DNA of 64,000 nucleotides from the NCBI GenBank assembly GCA_021464245.1, contig JADCRB010000028.1:1421870-1485869 (forward strand). The letters run 5' to 3'. The DNA is from Carallia brachiata (lineage: Eukaryota; Streptophyta; Magnoliopsida; Malpighiales; Rhizophoraceae). The notes under the pieces are model-generated. The model worked only from the letters and a program-made list of their open reading frames with translations. It made no database searches and was not told the DNA's origin. Position numbers and translations under genes: made by a program. Shown here piece after piece: positions 23,614 through 33,949 of this stretch (positions are counted from its first letter, which is position 1; each line of letters starts with the position of its first letter).

Positions 23614-24196
23614 TCAGTCGCTCCTAGGGGGCCTAAGGCATAGCTCTAGATCCATAAAGCCCTTATTGTTCGGCAGGTTGGCAATGTCAATAGTACCAGC
23701 ATTTTCTTGCTGATTGAGATCGCCTAGATGAACAGGAAAGAGACTGAGTGTTTCTCTTTCTCCCTCATGAGAAGAGTTGACCGATCTGCTTCTCACTGGA
23801 GTAATGCTTCCTACTAAGTGAAAATATTCATGGGAGTTTGATCTCTGACCCACATCAAAGATTTCAAATGAAATGGGAAATACCTGGTGGCTGATGTTGG
23901 TTGGGATTTCCTTGAGAAACAATTGTTGTGCTGGTGGAATGAATAACAGGAGGTGCTCTGCCTCTTCTCACACTGCGCCTTCGATTCTGGATCCAGAGTC
24001 TAATGTTACTTGGCTGAATTGGACCATATTGTCTCAACAGTGAGGCAAGTTGAGCAAGTTGGCTTGATGTCGGACGAGCTTCTTCAATGCCATGAAAAAT
24101 ATTTTCCAAGATTTGTAATTGCTCCAGCACCGGTCTCCACCTGGAATTGGAAGAGTCTCCAGTTTCCAGGTTCTAATGGCTTGATGGTGGTCTCAT
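23614..24196 (-). pseudogene. WUSCHEL-related homeobox (WOX) gene, WUS-clade type, inside SIRE-B
   Basis: This is a homeodomain transcription-factor gene of the WUSCHEL family, read on the - strand. Exon 1 (24196-23884) holds a homeodomain starting R-W-R-P-V-L-E-Q-L-Q-I-L-E and ending W-I-Q-N-R-R-R. The 53 residues from R-W to Q-N match the spacing of WUS exactly by hand alignment. Exon 2 (23813-23614) carries the WUS-box E-T-L-S-L-F-P-V-H and ends with an EAR-like D-L-E-L-C-L-R-P. Between them 23883-23814 is a 70-nt sequence with gt and ag ends that joins both exons in frame (phase 1). With the in-frame TAG at codon 8 (24175-24173, perhaps from CAG) ignored, it would encode 170 residues. Unusual: Ile replaces Phe in the W-F-Q-N core. 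The stop before the homeodomain suggests a pseudogene, unless translation starts elsewhere. Confidence 0.75.
23814..23883 (-). other. Predicted 70-nt intron of the WOX-like gene
   Basis: The - strand reads ccaccag/gtatttccc at the donor and ttttcacttag/taggaagc at the acceptor. Splicing joins G to TA as a Val codon and keeps the WUS-box frame. The intron is short but within the plant range. Confidence 0.6.
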
Positions 24197-24695
24197 CTTG
24201 TTGATGTGAAAGGTGAGTGAAAATTTTGAGATTCTGGAAACAACAAAGATGAAAGATGAAAGATAGTTGATCTGAAAAATGAAACTTTGGAAACAAATGA
24301 AAGATAAAAGATGAATGATTCTGGCTTAATGCTTCTCTCCCTCGATTCTCACTTTATGCCTGATGATCCAGAAATTACGCCTGATTCTCTGGCGTAATAA
24401 TTGGCCAACTGTCCTCCACTTTCACCTAACTGTTAGCTACTTTCGTCTGACCGTTCGCGACTTTTCTGACTGTGTGCAACATCTGCACCGTTTCTGATTG
24501 TATACCATGTCAGCTTCCATGTAAGTAATTGACTGTTGAGATGGACTTCCACGTAAGCAATTTGACTGCGGTAATATTTTTGACCTATTCATGAACTATT
24601 ATTAAAGGTAATGATTCACATTGGATTTTTGGTAACATAGTGTCCTAATTTTGAATAGAGACCTTTTGATAGATCATTTTTTTAAAAATAAAATT

Positions 24696-25079
24696 GGGCA
24701 TGTCACACCCCATGCATTAGCATATGCTTGATTGTCTTCATTTCCTCAATTTAATGATTGTATTTGAACTCTACAAGGCCTTCATTTCAAAGTTACGATA
24801 ACTTATATGCCAAATTGTAAATGTGAACTTGTGCTACATGCATACATTAAGGGGGAGTCTTAATCTCTTAACCTAGTTAGTATTCACATTTCTTGTTTCA
24901 ACCATTTTTATTGATGACAAAAAGGGGGAGAAAATTAAGAGAGAGTCATCAAGAAAGAGCATTTCTAGAGGAAGTCTAGATTAAGAAAGAGTCATCAAGA
25001 AAGAGCATTTCTAAAGGAAGCTTAGATTAAGGGGGAGCATCTATTTTAAAGGTTTTGTCATCATCAAAAAGGGGGAGAT
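24696..25079 (+). other. SIRE-B 3' tail with four purine tracts
   Basis: This is the region between the end of pol and the 3' LTR. It has purine tracts of the form aagggggag at 24849-24857, 24919-24934, 25029-25037 and 25066-25078; the last one abuts the LTR and is the likely plus-strand primer. It is shorter than the matching tail of SIRE-A. No env-like frame is present. Confidence 0.8.
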
Positions 25080-26551
25080 TGTTGGAAAATTCACACCCCA
25101 TGCATACATTAAGAAATTGTTACTAAGTGTGAATTCATGTTTTGATGATGAGTGTTTTGATAATGAGCTATGAACCAATCTAACATAAGTACGAGTTAAT
25201 TTCATTTGTATGTTCTTCAAGTATACAATTCAGGTTCAAGACGTCCAAAGAGGTACACATATGCCATCTTACACGTGCATGGAAGTGCATGGAAGATAAA
25301 TATCACATTGGGCCTTATTAAGCTACTATCTTATAAAGACAGCATAAGAGCAAATCTGTTTGGACAGATTCCAGGTACTAAACTCACTCACTTGAGATAT
25401 ATTTTGGGCCTAAAATATATATATTTTGGTAGGACTATAAGTCTAGTTTCAAATGAGCTTGGTCGTGCAATTTTTGGAGTCCTAGAGAAAAACTTATGAA
25501 TTTTATACCAAGAGGGTGCAAGCTGTTAGAAACCTTCAGTGCACATAGAGTGAATTGCAACGGATGCCTAGAAGAGAACACGACGAATTTGAATGTGAAA
25601 TTTTGTGTGTAGATTCTTTTTTCCGTCTATTAATCAATGCAAAAATAATCACATCAAAATTCAAAGCCATCTGCAAGATATTACAGTTCTACTAAAACTG
25701 TGCAGACTGTCTAACGGAACTTTAACGTCTGTATTCAAACATTTATTTGACTATGCTACACTCATTCAAAAATAGTCAAATTTGGTGGGTAGAGAGCTCG
25801 GACAGTCTACTACATAAAAAAAATGGAATCAAAATTTTTCAAGCTCTGTATCAAGTTATAGCTGTTCAACCAGAAGGTGTCAAACAAGAGAATCAATGCA
25901 AAGCTGTCAAGAGGGAAACAACAAGGTATGCATGTGCAACCCATGGCAACGGCTCTAACAAGTTGCTAACCTATCTTGCAGCTACTTAAAAATCACTTGA
26001 AGATGTTTTACTTGTGAAGAAAAGTTATATTCAACCACCGCACAATCTCTCTCAAGGCAAAAAGGCTTTCTTTACTCTAAGTGCTTTTATTGTAAAACTA
26101 GCATTCAAGCTAGTAAGTTTCATTTGTATTGTAATACATTGTGAGAATAGGTGAGAGCTCTCAAGTGGGACTTGTGAGGATCATCTTGTAAGGAGTTAGG
26201 GTTGAACTCCAAGAAGGAAAACCTAAAAGAAAAGGGAAAGTGGTGTTGGAAAGTGGGACTTGTGCAACAAGAGTTTTTAAGGCGGACGAAAGGGTGTTTG
26301 CGGAGTCTTCTTGTAAACTGTACGGTGGTGATTGGTGCGTCCAAAGGCACCCTATAGTTGAACTCTGAAGAATCTCCAAGAGAGGGATTGTTTAGAAGAC
26401 CAAGGACGTAGCCATTTGGTGAACCTTGTAAAAATCAGTATTGTATTTCTTTCAATCTCTTGTTTACATTCGTTTGTAGAAATTTTTATTTGAGGATTTC
26501 ATTTGTGAAGCCTATTCACCCCTCCTCTAGGTTTCACCCTAGGGACCAACA
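25080..26551 (+). repeat. SIRE-B 3' LTR
   Basis: This 1472-bp LTR starts tgttggaaaattcacacccc and ends gggaccaaca. In its first ~400 bases I count about 8 differences from the 5' LTR. Open frames inside it mirror those in the other LTRs. Confidence 0.92.
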
Positions 26552-27736
26552 AAGAGTTAATTCATGTTATTTTTGATGATTCTAATCCCTCTCCAAAGGA
26601 GGAAAAATAATTTGTTAATGATGTAGGTAAACATGAAGGTTACTACTTGGATAAAGAAGATGAAGATATAGAGTTTCTACATTCTAATGAAGAGATATCT
26701 CAAGAGACTTCATATGAGGTGGCTAGAGAAGAAATTCAACAACAAGAACCACCTTGTGAGACAAGGGAACCTCTTGGAAAAAGGGATAGAAGGTATGTGG
26801 AAGGAAATACCATCTTAGGTGATCTTTCCCATGGGGTAAGAACTCGTTCAAGTGTTAACAATATTTGTATGTTTTTATCTTTTATCTCTCAAATCAAACC
26901 TAAAAACATAGATGAAGACCTTCAAGATAGTGATTGGATAATGACCATGCAAGAAGAATTAAATCAACTTGAACGAAGCCAAGTATGGACACTTGTTCTA
27001 AGACCTCTTGATAGATCAATCATAGGGACAAAATGGGTCTTTAGAAATAAAATGGATACGCATGGAACCATAGTGAGAAATAAAGCAAGATTAGTAGCCC
27101 AAGGCTATTGTCAACAAGAAGGCATATAGTATGATGAAACTTATGCTCCAGTTGCCAGACTTGAAGCAATTAGACCTTTGATAGCTTTTACTTGTTACAT
27201 GGACTTTACTTTATATCAAATGGATATCAAAAGTGCTTTCCTAAATGGCTTTATAAATAAAGAAGTTTATGTTGAACAACCTCCCGGTTTTGAGGATGCA
27301 AAATTTCCAAATCATGTTTTCAAAGTTAAAAAGGCTTTATATGGATTCAAACAAGTCCCAAGAGCTTGGTATGAAAGGCTTTCCAATTTTTTTTGGAGAA
27401 AGGCTTTCAAAGAGGTAAGGTTGATACTAATTTATTCATCAAAATTAATGGAAAGGATATATTAGTAGTTCAAATATATGTAGATGATATTATATTTGGT
27501 TTTACTAATGATGACCTTTTTCTAAACTTATGCAAGGTGAATTTGAGATGAGTATGATGGGAGAACTAAACTACTTCCTGGGACTTCAAGTTAAACAAAC
27601 CAAATATAGAACCTTCATCAATCAAGAAAAGTATGTGAAGGACTTGGTTAAGCAGTTTGGAATGAATGAAGTCAAGCCCACCTCAACACCAATGAGCACT
27701 TCCACATGATTAGATAAAGATGAAAAAGGTAAATCC
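26552..27736 (+). pseudogene. SIRE-A end of integrase and reverse transcriptase
   Basis: This continues pol after SIRE-B. 26557 onward gives the C-terminal tail of integrase (I-H-V-I-F-D-D-S-N-P after a frame change) and an acidic linker. The frame 26647-27129 enters RT with D-W-I-M-T-M-Q-E-E-L-N-Q-L-E and KARLVAQGYCQQEGI, then a TAG replaces the Asp codon. It continues Y-D-E-T-Y-A-P-V-A-R-L-E, MDIKSAFLNGFINKEVYVEQ and ALYGFKQVPRAWYERL. A frameshift at an eight-T run near 27390 follows. The catalytic box Y-V-D-D-I-I-F-G is intact at about 27479-27502 in another frame. Confidence 0.9.
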
Positions 27737-28414
27737 GTGAACACTAAATTTTATCGTTCTATGATTGGCTCATTTCTTTATCTAACGGCTAGTAGACTGG
27801 ATATCATGTTTAGTGTGTGTCTTTGTGCTAGATTTCAAGCATCTCCAAAGGAATCTCATCTAGTTGCAGTAAAAAGAATTTTTAGATATTTGAATGACAT
27901 GCCTAATTTAGGATTATGGTATCCTAGAGAATCAAACTTCAAGTTACATGCTTATTCGGATGCTGACTTTGGTTGTTGTAAGATTGATAGAAAAAGCACC
28001 CCCAGGACTTGTCATTTTTTAGGATCAATGCTTATTTCATGGGCAAGCAAAAAGCAAAATAGTGTAGCACTATCTACCACGGAAGCTGAATATGTTGCGA
28101 TAGGTAGTTGTTGTGCCCAAGTTCTATGGATGAGTCAACAACTTATGGATTATGGTCTTAACATGAAAGAGGCTACCATCAAGTGTGACAACACAAGTGC
28201 AATAAACTTGACCAAAAATCCCATCCATCACTCTAGAACAAAGCATATTGATATTAGACATCATTTTATTAGAGACCATATTCAAAGATGTGATATTGTG
28301 CTTGAATTTATAGATAATAAAAATCAAGTGGCAGACATTTTCACTAAGCCACTAGATCAAGATCAATTTTGTCATCTAAGAAGAGAATTAGGCATGTCAC
28401 ACCCCATGCATTAG
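27737..28414 (+). pseudogene. SIRE-A RNase H
   Basis: This is the C-terminal domain of copia pol, open for 225 codons up to its natural stop. It begins Y-R-S-M-I-G-S-F-L-Y-L-T. Catalytic blocks are visible: A-Y-S-D-A-D-F-G (about 27951), ALSTTEAEYVAI (about 28070), C-D-N-T-S-A-I (about 28184), and the end N-Q-V-A-D-I-F-T-K-P-L. The domain itself looks intact, but it depends on a polyprotein that is broken upstream. Confidence 0.88.
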
Positions 28415-28943
28415 CATACGCTTGAATGTCTTTATTTGCTTAATCTTGCATGAATGTTTGTGATTGTGTCTTGCCATCTTATGGCATAACAAAGTGGCCA
28501 AACTTTCAATGAAATTACTTCAAATTAATGAAGCAAATACATTGGAAACCATTTTCTATGAACATTGAACATGACACAAAAACATCAAATCTATTTTTGC
28601 TTTAATGAAACCTTTTGAAATTGAGGCATTATCTTATAAGATCTAGTACATTCTTTGCTCTAGCTTAGTGGCTGCATTTGTACTCTACAAAGTCCACATC
28701 TCAAAGTTGTTATAACTTATATGCCTAGTTGTAAATGCGAACTTGTGCTACATGCATACAATAAGGGGGAGTCTCAATCTCTTAACCAAGTTAGCATTCA
28801 CATTTTTGGTTTCAACCACTTTATTGATGACAAAAAGGGGCAGTAAATTAAGAGAGAGTAAAAGAAAGAGCATTTCTAGTGGTAGCTTAGATTAAGGAGG
28901 AGCATCTATTTAAAGGTTTTGTCATCATAAAAAATGGAGAGAT
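28415..28943 (+). other. SIRE-A 3' tail with eroded purine tracts
   Basis: This 529-bp segment lies between the pol stop codon and the 3' LTR. Four purine tracts sit at 28763-28771, 28832-28845, 28893-28902 and 28929-28943, in the same order as in SIRE-B. Three have base changes that interrupt the G-run. It has no gene. Confidence 0.8.
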
Positions 28944-30405
28944 TGTTGGAAAATTCACACCCCATGCATATATTGAGAAATTGTTAGAAGTGTGAATTCA
29001 TGTTTTGATGATGAATGTTTCGATGATTAGCTATGAACCTCTCTAACAAAAGTACAAGTGAATTTCATTTGTATGTTCTTCAAGTATACAATTGAGGTTC
29101 AAGAAGTCCAAAGACGTCTACACATGCCATCTCACACGTGCAATGAAGAGAAAGATCAAATTGGCCTTACTAAGCTACTATCTTAGAAAGACAGCACAAG
29201 AGCAAATCTGTTTGGGCATATTCCAGGTATTAAACACACTCAATTGAGAAATATTTTGGGCCTAAACTATATGCAGTTTTGTAGGACTATAAGTCTAGTT
29301 TCAAACGAGATTGGTAGTGCAATTTTTTGGAGCCCTAGAGAAGAACTTATGAATTTTATACCAAGAGGGTGCAAGCTGTCAGGAACCTTTAGTGCATATA
29401 GAGTAAATTGCCTAGAAGAGCACACAACGAATTTGAATGACAAATTTTGTGTGTAGATTTCTTGTTCTGTCTACTAATAATGCAAAAAGAAGCACATCAA
29501 AATTCAAAGTCTTCTTCAAGATATTAACATTCTATTAAAAGTGTGCAGACTGTCTGATGGAACTTTAACGTCTCTATTCTAACATTTATTTGACTATGCT
29601 GTACTCATTCAAAAATAGTCAAATTTGGTGGGTAAAGAGCTCTGATAGTTTACTAAATAACCAAAAAGAAATGTCAAATTTTCAAGCTATCTGCACCAAG
29701 TTATAACCGTTCTACTAGAAGGTGTAAGACAAGAGAATCAATGCAAAGCTGTCAAGAGGAAAACAACAAAGCATGCATGTGCAACCCATAACACTGGCTC
29801 TAACAAGTTGCTAACCTATCTTGCAACTATTTAAACATCACTTGAAGGTGTTTTTACTGATGTGAGAAGTGAAGAAAGTTATATTCAAGCATTGTATAAT
29901 CTCTCTCAAGGTAAAAGGCTTTCTTTGCTCTAAATGCTTCCATTGTAAAACTAGCATTCAAGCTAGTAAATTTCATTTTGTATTGTAATACATTGTGAGA
30001 ATAGGTGAGAGCTCCTAAGTGGGACTTGTGAGGATCATCTTGTAAGGAGTTAGGGTTGAACTCCCAGAAGGAAAATCCAAGAGAAAAAGGAAAATTGGTA
30101 TTGGCAAGTGGGACTTGTGCAATAACCGATTTGAAGGCAGGTGCAAAGGTGTCTGTGGAGTCTTCTTGTAAACTGTACGGTGGTGATTGATGCACCCAAA
30201 GGCACCCCTATAGTTGAACTCTCAAGAATCTCCATGAGAGGGATTGTTGAGAAGACCAAGGACATAGCCATTGGTAAACCTTGTAAAATTCGGTATTGTA
30301 TCTCTTTCAATCTCTTGTTTACATTCATTTGCAAAAATTTTATCTGAAGATTTCATTTGTGAAGCCTATTTACCCGCCCTCTAGCCTTCATCCAAGGGAC
30401 CAACA
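28944..30405 (+). repeat. SIRE-A 3' LTR
   Basis: This 1462-bp LTR pairs with 14138-15600 and is followed by the TSD atata at 30406-30410, where Gypsy-2 LTR sequence resumes. Confidence 0.92.
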
Positions 30406-30420
30406 ATATAACATACTTAT

Positions 30421-31731
30421 CATGTTCCCCCACACTTAACTATTGTTAGTCCTTGAGCAAAACAAAATAAAGTAAAACAAATCCTAAATCACTTTCGTAA
30501 GAATCACGATTGCATTTAGCATATGCAATAAGCCTTTAAACCCCTAGGTCACCCCTAGTTGATGAGTTGTGTCTCGTGAGGGTTTTCAGAAGATATACTC
30601 ACAAAATCTTTCATGAATGCAATGCACACAACACACAAAATAAGAGAAAATATTTACTAGCAATCAAGCTAATAACAACCATGAAACATGAATCTTAACT
30701 TAGAACCCAACAAAACCAAACTAGCAAGCAAATCATGCACCCACTATCACTCATATATCTATGCATACTTCTAAAGAAGCTCATGGAAATCCGTAATCAA
30801 CACAATTGCAATAAGCAACATTTAACAAGTAATTGTCCCTTAGCTTATTATAGCAACAACAAAAAAATTGAGATTTTCTCCTCTTTGTTTTTTTTTTTTT
30901 TTTTGTCCAAGATTTTCTCCTTTTTTTTCCCTTTAATTTGGAGGCTCAAATACTTTCTTCTCAAGATATTTACTTTCTTTTTGACACAAATACTAACAAT
31001 GGTAATGCTGGTACCTGGTTACTTCACAAGTTAGAAATTTAGAGTGCTTTGCATACTCATCTTTCAAGTCACCTTTTGATGTGAAGATTAACATTTGTGA
31101 TGCAGACCCCTAGTTACTTAGTAACTTAAAACATTGGAGTAGATTACTTTATCAAACTTTTAGCCTCTTTCTTATTCCTTATTCTCTTGCTTTTTTTATT
31201 TTTCATTCTTCATTCTTTTATTTATTTATTTATTTATTTTGTTTCTTGTTCTTTAAACATTAACCATTTAAAGAGTAGTCACAAGTTAAACATCATAGGG
31301 GCAACCATGCCAAATCATAAACTTACACAAACATCTCTAAAGAGCATACACTTCAATATTCGTAGTAGCTAGAACACTCTCAACTCACTCCATAAGATCT
31401 TGTTAAATTCCAAATCAATTATCAAGTAAAAAGATGTCATTCACTTGCATTACTATGTTGAATGTTTGTTGTTTAAAAAAATTCAAGACAAAAGACCAAA
31501 CAAAATTGAACAGAACACATAAAACACAGTTATCCCCCCCCCCAACACTTAAACCTAACATTGTCCACAATGTAAGAAGTAAATGTAAAGAAGAATAAAG
31601 AAAACAAAAACAAAAAATCACATATAAAAACAAAATAAAAGATGAAAGGGAAGAAAAAAGCAAATCTAATTGTTGAATTGCCTCCCAAGTAATCAATTTG
31701 TTTAACGTCATTAGTCTGACTCCAAAGCTGA
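30421..31731 (-). other. Gypsy-2 3' internal region with purine tract
   Basis: On the - strand the region next to the 3' LTR (30421-30440) reads aagtgtgggggaacatg, a polypurine tract. The rest is low-complexity and AT-rich, with a poly-T run near 30884-30904, a tttattta repeat at 31218-31239 and an 11-C run near 31535. No RT, RNase H or integrase motif is visible. Open frames here (30735-31034 +, 31187-31372 +, 31415-31780 -) are composition artefacts. Confidence 0.65.
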
Positions 31732-32511
31732 TCATAATGTATAAATAGGGTCTTCCAACTCCAACTCCTCTATGGTACACACTTTGTCAAGCTCTTGCAA
31801 CTTCAATTTTCCATGTTCATCCACTTTATCCAACTTATCTTTGCTATTAAACTCAAAAATTTGTTGTGGTGAAGAATCAAGAATATTAATAGCAAAAATA
31901 GAATTCATATCACTAAGATATCTCATATCCTCCTAGATGTTAAATCGATTGATTTCATTGTCAAACTCCATTGTGAGGGTACCCTCATAAACATTTATCT
32001 TTGTCCCTGAAGTCTTAAAAGAAGGTCTCCCTGACAAGATAGGGGGTAGCATTGGGGGAATTCTTATCTTCCATGTTAAGAATGTAAAAATATGTTGGGA
32101 ACACTAACTTATGAACTTGTACAAGAACATCCTCAACAACTCCCTTAGGATAGGCATTAGACCGATCAGCAAGTTGTATAATCCCACCAGTTTCTTTTAA
32201 AAGGCCAATATTTAAAGAATTATAGATAGAGAGTGGCATGACATTAATGATGCTCTTAAATCTAACATAGCACTTTCAAATCTAGTGTTGCCTATTGTAC
32301 AAGGGATAGTGCACGTACTAGGGTCTTTGATTTTAGGGGGAAGTTTTCTTTGAATAATAGCTGAAACATTGTTCCCCATACTCATCTTTGCATCACCTTT
32401 GAGTTTCTTTTTATTGGTGCACAACTCCTTGAGAAACTTTGCATAATGAGGCACTTGTTTGATTGCACCAAAAAGGTGTATGTTCACCTCCACCTTTCGA
32501 AATGCCTCCAA
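31732..32511 (-). pseudogene. Gypsy-2 aspartic protease and short pol residue
   Basis: This is the retropepsin of a Tat/Athila-like Ty3/gypsy element. The frame 32511-32212 reads VPHYAKFLKELCTNKKKL, Q-R-K-L-P-P-K-I-K-D-P, and I-G-N-T-R-F then L-D-L-R-A-S. The last is the active site, with Arg in place of the expected Gly (D-L-G-A-S in relatives). After a frame change, 32239-32015 continues ETGGIIQLADRSNAYPKGVV and F-Y-I-L-N-M-E-D. The frame 31926-31732 (F-E-F-N-S-K-D-K-L) looks like the protease-RT linker. RT should follow but does not. Confidence 0.8.
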
Positions 32512-32519
32512 AATCTCAT

Positions 32520-33949
32520 TTCCTTCTAATCTTTTTTAGATTTTGCAAATCTACTTGGGAAAATAAGGAAGTAAGGTAACATTGGAAGAATTGGAAGATT
32601 GAGGGTTTACCTTAAGTGGTGACATTTGGACAATTGTATGTGTGGTTTCATCCTTCATGGTCTCTTCTTTTGCTATAGGAGGTGCTTTTATTGGTGCCTA
32701 CACTTTCTTCCCACTCCTCAAAGTTATGGCACATGCGCTTTTTTTTTGGATTTGCCACAGTTGGAGAAGGTAGTTTGCCCGATCCTTGTGCCTCTAATCT
32801 ACTCATGGCCGTGGCAAGTTACTCATTTGATTCTCCAAGTTTTGAATACCTGCCCTTGTTTCATGTTGAAATTGTTTTATGTTATTAGCAAGAGTCTTAA
32901 TAATGTCTTTAAGAGACATCCTGAGTTTTGGGGCACATTGAGGATGATGGCATTTGTTGAAATTAAGAGCTAAGCGCATTGTGAACCACTTGTTGATTCC
33001 CATAACTAAAATCAGGATGATATCTCCATCCAAAATTGTAGGTGTTTGAGAAAGGATCATACTTGCATTGTGATTGCCCTTAGAATCCTCCCATGGCATT
33101 GGCTTGCTGTATCAAACCATCTTAAAGTGTTGGACACAAATCAGTTGGATGCCCTTAATTTGAGCATATGTCACATGCTCGAACTTGTTGCATGTTTCCT
33201 ATAGCCATTTGATGCGCAAGTGAATTCAAATTAGAAATTCGTTGTTCAAGGGAAAATATACTTACCTCATAATATTCTTAGATGATGGATCATGTCAAGT
33301 GCTAAATTGTTGGGAATTGACAACCATGTTTGCTATAAAATATACTTACCTTATAATATTCTTAGATGATTTTGTCCACTAATGCTGCTTCGCTTGCAAC
33401 ATCGATCATACTTTTATCCGTGAAAAGAAGTCCTTCGTAAAAGTATTAGATTAAAAGTTGATCATTGATTTGATAATGGGGCCAGCTTGCTCAAAGCTTT
33501 TTAGAATGCTTCCAATATTCATATGGGGCCTCCCCATTGTATTGACGAATGCCACATATCTCCTTTGAATGGTAGCTATCCTAGAAGGTGGAAAGTATTT
33601 CTCCAAGAATAGCCTATTCATCTCATTCCATGTGATGATGGATCATGAAGGTAAGTAATAGAGTCAATCCTTTGCTAGGTTTGCCAAAGAGAATGGAAAA
33701 GCCCTCAATTTAGTTTGTTCTTCAGATATCCTGGTAGGTTTGAAGCTCAAACAAACTACATGGAATTCCTTTAGATCCTTATGTGGACCTTCACCTACAA
33801 GACCACAAACAGTTGGCAAGATGTATTAGACTGGATTCTAACTCAAAAGCAACATCAACATTAGGATAAGCTATACAAAGAGGTTGATGATTTAGATCAG
33901 GCACTGCCAACTCCTTTAGAGTTCGATTGTTGTTGATGTTTGCGGCCAT
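32520..33949 (-). pseudogene. Gypsy-2 gag
   Basis: This is the Gag of a Tat/Athila-like element. A start codon at 33949 gives M-A-A-N-I-N-N-N-R-T-L-K-E-L-A. Broken frames then follow the Retrotrans_gag domain: L-R-A-F-P-F-S-L-A-N-L-A-K-D-W-L-Y-Y-L-P (about 33705-33645), W-N-E-M-N-R-L-F-L-E-K-Y-F-P-P-S-R (about 33635-33585). A zinc knuckle lies near 33180-33130 (C-x-x-C-x-x-x-x-H-P-T-D-L-C-P-T-L, first part damaged). The frame 33099-32803 is the tail after the knuckle. A 34-bp segment (33253-33286) is duplicated at 33337-33370. Confidence 0.75.

Larger units (their letters stand above)
23326..24695. other. Foreign segment within SIRE-B
   Basis: This 1.37-kb block has no counterpart in SIRE-A. 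On its left SIRE-B breaks off in the pre-integrase region; on its right SIRE-B resumes at about 24696 with ggcatgtcacaccccatgca, the 3' end of pol (SIRE-A 28391 onward). The block thus replaces integrase core, RT and RNase H. It contains the WOX-like gene (23614-24196, - strand), some 290 bases downstream of it and 500 upstream. I saw no terminal repeats, flanking duplication or poly-T run that would show how it arrived. Confidence 0.75.
18687..26551 (+). mobile_element. SIRE-B: chimeric SIRE-like element carrying a WOX-like gene
   Basis: The element is bounded by two LTRs of 1463 and 1472 bp and an exact TSD (aagag). It keeps primer site, gag, protease, four purine tracts and both LTRs. Integrase beyond its start, RT and RNase H are missing. 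In their place are a fragment of another LTR (22357-23198), a 127-bp integrase scrap, and about 1.37 kb of foreign DNA (23326-24695) encoding a WUSCHEL-type homeobox gene on the opposite strand. LTRs differ by about 2% over the first 400 bases (by eye), making this the youngest LTR element here. Confidence 0.9.
14138..30405 (+). mobile_element. SIRE-A: SIRE/Maximus-like Ty1/copia element, split by SIRE-B
   Basis: LTRs of about 1460 bp (14138-15600, 28944-30405) start tgttggaaaattc and end gggaccaaca. The TSD atata is exact. Inside are a Met-initiator primer site, a gag with two zinc knuckles, protease, integrase, RT and RNase H in Ty1/copia order, then a 530-bp tail with repeated purine tracts. 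Long LTRs, a large coiled-coil gag and multiple purine tracts are typical of the SIRE lineage. There is no env-like frame. SIRE-B splits the integrase at 18686/26552. Point stops disable the rest. Confidence 0.92.

Noticed and set aside
24010..24204. Open frame on the + strand across the homeobox region
   Set aside because: It is the complement of the WOX exon; the - strand frame carries the homeodomain and the + frame shows no domain.
30735..31372. Phe/Leu-rich open frames as small membrane proteins
   Set aside because: They arise from poly-T and tttatt runs in the Gypsy-2 3' region and have no conserved motif.
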